A DNA stretch of 64,000 bases from Bacillus carboniphilus. Its GTDB lineage: Bacteria; Bacillota; Bacilli; Bacillales; JAIVKR01. Positions 54,038-61,151 of the stretch are shown here, one piece after another. Position 1 is the first letter of the stretch. The number at the start of each line of letters is the position of its first letter. Made by a program: the position numbers and the translations under genes. Location of the stretch: contig NZ_CP129013.1 of assembly GCF_020524035.2 (NCBI RefSeq), positions 3,534,001-3,598,000 of the forward strand, in the 5' to 3' direction. The notes under the pieces were generated by a model, which was not told the origin of the DNA, searched no databases, and saw only the letters and a program-made list of their open reading frames with translations.

Positions 54038-55042
54038 ATGTACATGAGAGAAAGAGAGGCACTGTTAGACGTTCAAAATTTAGCTGTATCCTTTTCAGTT
54101 AATAAACAAGTAAACCGAGTAGTGGATCAAATATCTTTTCAACTTCATGAAGGTGAAATATTAGGTATTGTAGGAGAATCAGGAAGCGGAAAGAGTGTAA
54201 CGTCTCTTTCGATAATAGGATTGCTTGCTTCACCTCCTGGACGAATCGAAGGAGGAGAGATCGAATTTGATAAACGAAACTTATTAACTCTTTCTGAAAA
54301 GCAAATGAGAAAGATAAGAGGAAATGACATTTCGATGATTTTTCAAGAGCCTATGACTTCTTTAAACCCCTTATTTACAATTGGTGATCAGTTATCAGAA
54401 GCTCTTAAAATACATAAAAGAGTAACAAAGAAACAGGCGACAGAACGAAGTATCGAAGTGTTAACCTTAGTTGGGTTACCAAGGGCAGAGGAGTTACTGT
54501 CTGAATATCCACATCAATTATCTGGTGGTATGAGACAAAGGGTCATGATTGCGATGGCAATGATTTGTGAACCCCGTATTTTAATAGCAGATGAACCAAC
54601 AACCGCTCTCGATGTCACAATTCAATCGCAAATCCTCGCATTAATGAAAAAGTTGAATAAAGAAACAGGTACGTCCATTATGTTAATCACTCATGATTTA
54701 GGAGTCGTTGCCGAAGTATGTGATAGGGTTCTCGTGATGTATGCAGGAGAAATTGTCGAACAGGGAGATGTGAAAACGATTCTTAAAGAGCCTGAACATC
54801 CCTACACATTAGGTCTTTTGAAATCCGTACCAAGTTTAAAGTCGAAAACAGATCGGTTGTATTCCATTCCCGGAACGGTCCCTAATCCAGGAGCAATCCA
54901 AACCGGATGTTCTTTTGCTCCGCGTTGTGAATTTGCGTTTGATCGTTGTCATGAAGAATCTCCAGGACTTTATCAAAAAGAGACAAATGATCATGAAGTG
55001 CGCTGTTTTCTGCAGGAAAAGGAGAGAGAACAATATGTCTGA
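54038..55042 (+). CDS. Peptide ABC importer ATPase (Opp/DppD-like)
   Basis: 334 residues. Walker A GESGSGKSVT (~residue 42), signature LSGGMRQR, Walker B ILIADEPTTALD and the oligopeptide-type C-terminal extension with cysteines (CSFAPRCEFAFDRC), the [4Fe-4S]-like motif common in DppD/OppD. Powers substrate import with the partner ATPase encoded next, which it overlaps by eight bases. Gene order D-F-A-B-C equals that of the B. subtilis app operon, but the permease sequence looks more like the Dpp/Gsi type. An in-frame ATG at 54044 is an alternative start. Confidence 0.88.
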   Translation: MYMREREALLDVQNLAVSFSVNKQVNRVVDQISFQLHEGEILGIVGESGSGKSVTSLSIIGLLASPPGRIEGGEIEFDKRNLLTLSEKQMRKIRGNDISMIFQEPMTSLNPLFTIGDQLSEALKIHKRVTKKQATERSIEVLTLVGLPRAEELLSEYPHQLSGGMRQRVMIAMAMICEPRILIADEPTTALDVTIQSQILALMKKLNKETGTSIMLITHDLGVVAEVCDRVLVMYAGEIVEQGDVKTILKEPEHPYTLGLLKSVPSLKSKTDRLYSIPGTVPNPGAIQTGCSFAPRCEFAFDRCHEESPGLYQKETNDHEVRCFLQEKEREQYV

Positions 55043-56000
55043 GGTGCTATTAAAAGTTGAAGGGCTGAAGAAGAATTTCCCGATAACCGGTGGTGTTTTT
55101 GGAAGAGAAATTGGACAAATACAAGCTGTAAGTGATGTTTCATTTACTGTAAAAAAGGGTGAAACACTAGGAATTGTCGGAGAAAGTGGCTGTGGAAAAT
55201 CTACCACAGGTCGCTTATTAATGAGATTAATAGAATCAACAAAGGGTAGTATTGTCTTTGAAGATCAAGAAATAACACAACTATCTAAATCTCATTTACG
55301 GAAGGTACGAAGAGAGATCCAGATGGTCTTTCAAGACCCTTATGCTTCTCTAAACCCTCGTCATACGATTGGAAAGATTTTAGAAGAACCATTGATTGTT
55401 CATGGAATTGGTTCGAAAGCCGAGCGGCAAAAGCAGGTAGAAGAAATGTTAGAAGTCGTTGGACTAAAGAGATTTCATAAAAAGCGTTATCCTCATCAAT
55501 TTAGTGGAGGACAACGACAAAGGATTGGCATTGCAAAAGCGCTTATGACAAAACCTAAGCTCATTATTGCCGATGAACCAGTGTCTGCTTTAGATGTTTC
55601 TATTCAAGCACAAGTTCTTAATTTAATGAAAGACATTCAGGAAGAGTTTGGATTAACGTATATCTTTATTGCTCACGATTTAAGTGTTGTTAAACATATT
55701 AGTGATCGAGTAGCGGTCATGTATTTAGGAAGGCTAATTGAACTGGCGGATAGTGAAGAGCTTTATGAAAATCCTCTTCATCCATATACAAGGGCTTTAT
55801 TATCATCTGTTCCGATAACAGATCCTGAAGAAAAGAAAGAGCAAATAGCCATTGAAGGAGAACTTCCGAGCCCTTCAAATCCTCCAACAGGGTGTGCCTT
55901 TCATCCAAGGTGTCCTGATTGTATGGACAGGTGTAAAGTTGATCGACCAATCTATAAAGAAATGAAAAAAGGCCATTATGTTGCTTGCCATCTTTATTAA
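55035..56000 (+). CDS. Peptide ABC importer ATPase (Opp/DppF-like)
   Basis: 321 residues from ATG 55035, after AAGGAGAG inside the end of the preceding ATPase gene; longer upstream readings would overlap that gene extensively. Walker A GESGCGKSTT, signature FSGGQRQR, Walker B LIIADEPVSALD, and the C-terminal CAFHPRCPDCMDRC. Second ATPase of the heterodimeric nucleotide-binding pair. The segment QMVFQDPYASLNPRHTIGKI is typical of DppF/OppF. Confidence 0.88.
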   Translation: MSEVLLKVEGLKKNFPITGGVFGREIGQIQAVSDVSFTVKKGETLGIVGESGCGKSTTGRLLMRLIESTKGSIVFEDQEITQLSKSHLRKVRREIQMVFQDPYASLNPRHTIGKILEEPLIVHGIGSKAERQKQVEEMLEVVGLKRFHKKRYPHQFSGGQRQRIGIAKALMTKPKLIIADEPVSALDVSIQAQVLNLMKDIQEEFGLTYIFIAHDLSVVKHISDRVAVMYLGRLIELADSEELYENPLHPYTRALLSSVPITDPEEKKEQIAIEGELPSPSNPPTGCAFHPRCPDCMDRCKVDRPIYKEMKKGHYVACHLY

Positions 56001-56040
56001 AAGGGTAAAGGGTATGAGTTTTTCTTATTATTAGGTACTC

Positions 56041-56059
56041 CTTTTCCACTTTGGAAAAG
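56041..56059 (+). promoter_or_regulatory. Hairpin before the binding-protein gene
   Basis: CTTTTCCA pairs with TGGAAAAG around CTT. Lacks a good T run, so it may stabilise the abundant binding-protein mRNA rather than terminate. Confidence 0.45.
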
Positions 56060-56089
56060 TTAAAAAAAATAAAAAAATGGGGGAATAAA

Positions 56090-57697
56090 ATGAGTACAAA
56101 GAAAAGGTTTTTTTCATTTTTTATTATGCTTCTCGCTTTTAGTATGTTGCTAGTAGGATGTAGTAGCTCTGAAGAAACAAGCAATGAGGATGATAATTCA
56201 GATCAATCTGAATCTGAGAAGGATACGTTAGTTTTTGGCCGCGGTGGAGATTCCACTTCACTTGATCCAATCGCTGTAACAGAGGGTGAAACGTTTAGAG
56301 TAACATGTAATATTTATGAGACCCTTTTAAAATATGGGGAGCAAGATATGACGATTAATCCTGGCCTTGCGAAGGATTGGAGTGTGTCTGAAGACAAATT
56401 AACATATACGTTTGAGTTACAAGAAGGCGTAAAGTTTCACGATGGAACCGACTTTAATGCAGAAGCCGTTGTCTTTAACTTTGAAAGATGGATGAATGGA
56501 GATGCTGATCAGTTTCCTTACTATTCAATGTTTGGTGGCTATAAAGGGGAAGAAAGCCACGTTATTGAATCCGTGACAGCGGTAGAGGACTATAAAGTGG
56601 AATTTAAATTAAAACGCCCGCAAACACCATTTTTACAAAATTTAGCTATGTCTCCTTTCGGAATTGCCTCACCATCGGCGATTGAAGAATATGGGGATAA
56701 ATTCAGAGAAAACCCGGTTGGTACGGGTCCATTTAAGTTTAGTGAATGGCGTCCAAATGAACGAATTGTGTTAGAAAAAAATCAAGACTACTGGCAGGAA
56801 GGATTACCTAAGCTTAACAAAGTTATTTATACTGTCATCGCAGACAATAGTGCTCGTTTAAATGCCTTAATTAGTGGTGAAATTGACTTGCTTGACGGAT
56901 TAGACCCTCAAGATGCGACGCAATTAACAGACGACTTACAATTATTTGAACGTCCTTCTAACAATGTTGGTTACCTAGGGTTAACGGCAACTCGTGAGCC
57001 GTTAGATAACAAATTAGTTCGTCAAGCATTGAATCACGCAGTAAATAAGCAAGAGTTAATTGATGCTTTTTATGGAGGAAAAGGAGACCCTGCGGTTAAT
57101 CCGATGCCACCTGTCTTAGAAGGCTACAATGATGAAACTGAAGATTATGAATATGATGTGGATAAAGCAAAAGCATTGCTAGAAGAAGCAGGGTATCCAG
57201 ACGGATTTGAAATGGACCTTTGGGCGATGCCGGTAGCAAGACCATACATGCCGAATGCAGCGAAAATTGCTGAAGCCTTACAACAATCTTTTAAGGATAT
57301 TGGTGTAACGGCTAACATCCAAACGAAAGAGTGGGCACCATACCTTGATGATGCCCGTGATGGAAAATTTGATGCTTTTCTACTAGGATGGACGGGGGAT
57401 AATGGAGATCCAGATAACTTCCTTTATACCCTTCTAGACAAGGATAATATCGGAAGTAACAACTATTCGTACTATAGTAATGATGAAGTTCATGATTTAT
57501 TAATTGAGGCACAAGCAGAAACCGATCAAGAGAAACGAATCGAATTATATAAAAAAGCACAAGTCATTATTAAAGAGGACGCACCTTGGATTCCACTTGT
57601 TCATTCAAAACCTTTATTAGCAGGATCAAAGGATATTAAAAACTTTAAACCACATCCAAAAGGTTCTGATATTTTAACGAATGTAGAGTTTGAATAA
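56090..57697 (+). CDS. Peptide/nickel-type solute-binding lipoprotein (SBP_bac_5)
   Basis: 535 residues from ATG 56090 (GGGGGA site). Lipoprotein signal peptide with lipobox LLVGC, Cys at residue 23, then an acidic linker and the large two-lobe family 5 binding fold (DTLVFGRGGDSTSLDPIAVTEG, later FKFSEWRPNERIVLEKNQDYW). Membrane-tethered receptor of the importer. Ligand cannot be read from sequence; di/oligopeptides are likely. Confidence 0.9.
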   Translation: MSTKKRFFSFFIMLLAFSMLLVGCSSSEETSNEDDNSDQSESEKDTLVFGRGGDSTSLDPIAVTEGETFRVTCNIYETLLKYGEQDMTINPGLAKDWSVSEDKLTYTFELQEGVKFHDGTDFNAEAVVFNFERWMNGDADQFPYYSMFGGYKGEESHVIESVTAVEDYKVEFKLKRPQTPFLQNLAMSPFGIASPSAIEEYGDKFRENPVGTGPFKFSEWRPNERIVLEKNQDYWQEGLPKLNKVIYTVIADNSARLNALISGEIDLLDGLDPQDATQLTDDLQLFERPSNNVGYLGLTATREPLDNKLVRQALNHAVNKQELIDAFYGGKGDPAVNPMPPVLEGYNDETEDYEYDVDKAKALLEEAGYPDGFEMDLWAMPVARPYMPNAAKIAEALQQSFKDIGVTANIQTKEWAPYLDDARDGKFDAFLLGWTGDNGDPDNFLYTLLDKDNIGSNNYSYYSNDEVHDLLIEAQAETDQEKRIELYKKAQVIIKEDAPWIPLVHSKPLLAGSKDIKNFKPHPKGSDILTNVEFE

Positions 57698-57705
57698 CAT
57701 ACCAG

Positions 57706-57741
57706 AGTGCTTAGTTTCCTTTTGGAGGCTAAGCACTTTTA
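57706..57741 (+). terminator. Partial terminator between binding protein and permeases
   Basis: AGTGCTTAG pairs with CTAAGCACT, followed by only four T. Probably lowers permease expression relative to the binding protein. Confidence 0.65.
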
Positions 57742-57781
57742 TTGAAAGGTCTTTTTACCACTCCTAGAATGAGGTGATCCA

Positions 57782-58789
57782 TTGCTTACTTATACCGTAC
57801 GAAGAATTTTTTTATTAATCCCAGTACTACTTGGAATGACGTTAATTGTTTTTGCCATTATTCGAGCAATCCCAGGTGATCCTGCACAAACGATCTTAGG
57901 ACAAAGAGCCACAAAAGAGGCAATAGAGGCGTTAACCATTCAACTTGGGCTGGATCAACCGTGGCATATTCAATATGTTGAATATTTGAAAAACCTCCTT
58001 ACGGGAGATTTAGGGACATCTCTACGGACAAAGGCTCCCATTAGTGAAGAAATATGGCCATTTTTAGCGGCTACGTTTGAATTGTCTTTCATTGCTATGC
58101 TTATCGCTGTATTCGTTGGAGTGAATGCAGGAATTATAAGTGCTTGGTTTTCACGTTCTTGGTTTGATTATGTTGCGATGCTTTTAGCGCTTATTGGGGT
58201 GTCGATGCCAATCTTTTGGTTAGGGCTTATGGAACAATGGCTCTTTTCCATTGAGTTAGGCTGGTTTCCAACGACAGGGAGAGAGGATGTACGTGATCCT
58301 GTAAATGCCATTACAAACTTGTATTTAATAGATACTCTTTTAAATGGTAGGTTTGATCAATTTGGTGTTGTTCTTAAACATTTAGTCTTACCTAGTATTG
58401 CTTTAGCGACGATTCCTCTCGCTATTATTGCAAGGATGACTAGGGCAACGATGCTCGAGCTTATGAACAGTGATTATATTCGAACCGCTCGTGCAAAAGG
58501 GTTAAAGATGTTTTGGGTTGTTTATAAACATAGCTTAAAAAATGCGATTATTCCAGTATTGACAGTAATCGGTTTACAAACGGGACTCCTTTTAGGTGGA
58601 GCTTTACTTACTGAAACAATTTTCGCTTGGCCTGGAATAGGTCGTTATATTTACGATGCCATTACATACCGAGACTATCCTGCCATTCAGTCGGGTATTT
58701 TGATCATTGCAACGATGTTTGTTTTTGTCAATCTTATTATTGATTTACTGTATGCCTTTATTGACCCACGAATTAAATATCAAAAATAA
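57782..58789 (+). CDS. Peptide ABC importer permease (DppB-like)
   Basis: 335 residues from TTG 57782 after GAGGTGATC. Six membrane helices and the EAA loop ARMTRATMLELMNSDYIRTARAKGLK (residues ~220-245), which docks on the ATPases. The N-terminal RAIPGDPAQTILGQRAT and LTGDLGTSLRTKAPI resemble the DppB/GsiC subgroup. Forms a heterodimer with the next gene product. Confidence 0.9.
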   Translation: MLTYTVRRIFLLIPVLLGMTLIVFAIIRAIPGDPAQTILGQRATKEAIEALTIQLGLDQPWHIQYVEYLKNLLTGDLGTSLRTKAPISEEIWPFLAATFELSFIAMLIAVFVGVNAGIISAWFSRSWFDYVAMLLALIGVSMPIFWLGLMEQWLFSIELGWFPTTGREDVRDPVNAITNLYLIDTLLNGRFDQFGVVLKHLVLPSIALATIPLAIIARMTRATMLELMNSDYIRTARAKGLKMFWVVYKHSLKNAIIPVLTVIGLQTGLLLGGALLTETIFAWPGIGRYIYDAITYRDYPAIQSGILIIATMFVFVNLIIDLLYAFIDPRIKYQK

Positions 58790-58802
58790 GGAGGGCTGTT
58801 GA

Positions 58803-59693
58803 ATGGCAGAGTTAGCAAAAAATAATCAAGAAATTATGATCGAAGAGCATGTCGAGTCACCTTGGAAAGAGGCTTGGAACACGTTTAAAAATAATCGATT
58901 AGCGATTTGTGGTCTTGTAATTGTATTATTCTTTCTCGTTATCGGGATATTAGCTCCTGTAATAGCCCCTTATAGTTATGAGGAACAAACTCTTTCAAAC
59001 CGATTGCAACCTCCTTCTGCAGATCACTGGTTTGGAACAGATGACTTTGGAAGGGATATATTAACGAGAGTCATATATGGAGCAAGGATTTCTCTAAGGG
59101 TTGGTTTCTTTTCTGTATTAGGTTCTGCCATTATTGGTTCCTTATTAGGAATAATTGCAGGATATTATGGGGGGTGGGTAGATCAAATCATATCACGAAT
59201 ATTTGATATATTATTGGCGTTCCCAAGTATATTACTAGCAATCGCAATTGTTGCTATTTTAGGAGCTTCCTTGCAAAATGCTTTGATTGCTATTGCTATT
59301 ATCAATATTCCTAACTTTGGTCGATTAGTTAGATCGAAGGTGTTAAGTGTGAAGCAAGAGGAGTATATTATGGCTGCGAAAGCTGTAGGGATGAGAGATT
59401 CTCGCATCTTGTTTCAGCATATTTTACCTAACAGTATGACCCCCATTATTGTTCAATCCTCATTAGCTATTGCCACAGCTATACTGGAGGCTGCAGCCTT
59501 AGGGTTTTTAGGGCTTGGTGCACAACCCCCTGAACCCGAATGGGGAAGAATGTTAGCTGATGCAAAAACCTTTCTTGTTCAAGCTCCCTGGACGTTGTTC
59601 TTCCCTGGATTGGCCATTGTTTTCACTGTCTTAGGATTTAATTTAATGGGAGATGGATTGAGAGATGCTTTAGACCCAAAGATGAAATATTAA
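58803..59693 (+). CDS. Peptide ABC importer permease (DppC-like)
   Basis: 296 residues. N-terminal OppC_N segment (SPWKEAWNTFKNNRLAICGLVIVLFFLVIGILAPVIAP), then SADHWFGTDDFGRDILTRVIYGARISLRVG, and the EAA loop LVRSKVLSVKQEEYIMAAKAVGMRD (~residues 180-205). Second permease; starts 13 bp after the first with AAGGAGGG. Last gene of the importer operon; a family A repeat follows directly. Confidence 0.9.
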   Translation: MAELAKNNQEIMIEEHVESPWKEAWNTFKNNRLAICGLVIVLFFLVIGILAPVIAPYSYEEQTLSNRLQPPSADHWFGTDDFGRDILTRVIYGARISLRVGFFSVLGSAIIGSLLGIIAGYYGGWVDQIISRIFDILLAFPSILLAIAIVAILGASLQNALIAIAIINIPNFGRLVRSKVLSVKQEEYIMAAKAVGMRDSRILFQHILPNSMTPIIVQSSLAIATAILEAAALGFLGLGAQPPEPEWGRMLADAKTFLVQAPWTLFFPGLAIVFTVLGFNLMGDGLRDALDPKMKY

Positions 59694-59694
59694 T

Positions 59695-59774
59695 AGAGGT
59701 TGTTCAAAAAGTCCTTCGATGTATACAAGGTGCAAGCATCAGCGCACTTTTTTCCGATTTTTTGAACACTCACT
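59695..59774. repeat. Dispersed repeat family A, short copy
   Basis: AGAGGTTGTTCAAAAAGTCC to TTTTTTGAACACTCACTAA, only about 80 bp, with an unrelated interior. Confidence 0.75.
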
Positions 59775-59783
59775 AATAAGAAA

Positions 59784-59815
59784 AACTAGAAGACAGAAGG
59801 GTCTTCTAGTTCTTC
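59784..59815. terminator. Terminator between importer operon and FUSC-type gene
   Basis: AACTAGAAGAC pairs with GTCTTCTAGTT around AGAAGG, followed by CTTCTT. Confidence 0.75.
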
Positions 59816-59819
59816 TTGA

Positions 59820-60878
59820 TTAGCTGTTCAAGGAGTCTACTTCTTTTTCTCCATGATGGTATTGCTGGAAGCTATGAATAAGAGTCTCTAAATGCTTCAA
59901 ATGTTCTTCATACTCAATGATTTCTGTTATGATTGATAGTAAATGATGATCGAAATCCTGGATGGTTTCTCCAGTAGCGATAATTTTATCTAATAAACTC
60001 TGTGATTCATTTTTGGTTAATTCAATGTTTCGCTCCGCTTTTATTTTTCCTTTAAATTTCAAAAGGAGGTGTTCATGGTAGCTCATTAAACACTCTAATT
60101 TTGTCATGATTTCTTTTTGGAAGCTAATGGGAGTTTGGTGAAAATCATTTTCTAACCTGTGTAGCTTCTTTAATGCCCGAAATACTGAGTTTGTAGTAGA
60201 AATCATTTGTCTAAATAGAACCAGCTTTCGTGATTTTGAGTATTGGTGAAAAGTGAAATAACTGCTGTTTTCTTCTTTATACATCAAATAAAGCTGGTCA
60301 ATACTGATGAGCTTTTCCTTCAATAGTTCAATATCTTCTTTGAGAATATTGTGCTCCGACACGTTTTTTAAGTTGAGCCGAATCCACTTAAATATTTCAT
60401 CTGATACAACTTCTATTTCATGAAAAAGTTTATGCTCATACTTTGGTGGTATAAATACTAAATTCACGATAAATGCAGAAAATACACCAAGTAAAATTGT
60501 TAAAAAGCGAAGGATAGAAAACTCTAAAAACATTTCCTCATTTGTTTGAAGGATGGCAATTACAGTCACTAAAGAAATAGGGATGGTATCCTCAAGTTTT
60601 AGTTTAATGTTAATGGCGATAACAAGAATGGCTGTTACGCCAATGATGATCGGATTCGATCCAAATACTAATCCAAAGGCTAGAGCTAAAACGGCTCCAA
60701 TGACATTTGCTTGAACTTGTGTGATAACTGACAAGTATGATCGATAGATGGTTGGTTGTATAGCAAATACAGCGGCGATCCCAGCAAACACAGGTGAGGG
60801 TAGACCAAAAAGAGTAGCTGTAAATAAAGATAACGTTATCGCAATCCCTGTTTTTAAAATACGGGCTCCTAGTTTCAT
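59820..60878 (-). CDS. Aromatic acid exporter (FUSC/ArAE-like) family protein
   Basis: 352 residues. Residues 1-150 hold about six membrane helices (ILKTGIAITLSLFTATLFGL; FAGIAAVFAIQPTIYRSY; IIIGVTAILVIAINIKL), then a long helical cytosolic domain of about 200 residues. This layout is that of the DUF939/ArAE_1 group, to which B. subtilis YgaE belongs. Transport of aromatic acids has been shown only for distant relatives. Isolated gene flanked by two family A repeats. Confidence 0.75.
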   Translation of the reverse strand: MKLGARILKTGIAITLSLFTATLFGLPSPVFAGIAAVFAIQPTIYRSYLSVITQVQANVIGAVLALAFGLVFGSNPIIIGVTAILVIAINIKLKLEDTIPISLVTVIAILQTNEEMFLEFSILRFLTILLGVFSAFIVNLVFIPPKYEHKLFHEIEVVSDEIFKWIRLNLKNVSEHNILKEDIELLKEKLISIDQLYLMYKEENSSYFTFHQYSKSRKLVLFRQMISTTNSVFRALKKLHRLENDFHQTPISFQKEIMTKLECLMSYHEHLLLKFKGKIKAERNIELTKNESQSLLDKIIATGETIQDFDHHLLSIITEIIEYEEHLKHLETLIHSFQQYHHGEKEVDSLNS

Positions 60879-60908
60879 TTCTTAGATTAAGGTCATTCCT
60901 TTCTCCTT

Positions 60909-60973
60909 ATAGAGGTTGTTCAAAAAGTCCGTAGTTCTAGCATAGTTGCAATTGGTAACTTTTGAACACGCAC
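60909..60973. repeat. Dispersed repeat family A, shortest copy
   Basis: AGAGGTTGTTCAAAAAGTCC to ACTTTTGAACACGCACTT, 65 bp; both ends present, almost no interior. Confidence 0.8.
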
Positions 60974-61050
60974 TTTTTGTTTGAATTAAATACATTAGTT
61001 ATACAGCTTTTTTCAATAATAGACAAGCATTTTTTAATAATTAAAATAAA

Positions 61051-61124
61051 AAGACACGCGCTCGGTAATATGCGTGTCTTAATGATAGAATATGCAAACC
61101 GCTACGAAATCATGACGTAGCGGT
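61051..61124 (-). terminator. Two hairpins downstream of gltB
   Basis: On the minus strand ACCGCTACG/CGTAGCGGT (61098-61124) comes first, then AAGACACGC/GCGTGTCTT (61051-61080) followed by TTTTTATTTT. The second is a strong terminator for gltB. Confidence 0.8.
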
Positions 61125-61151
61125 GAAAGTTTGTCTAAATTATCATATTTG

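Noticed and set aside
54038..59693. Naming the importer AppDFABC
   Set aside because: Gene order fits app, but the permease features look more like Dpp/Gsi and the ligand is unknown, so no symbols were assigned.
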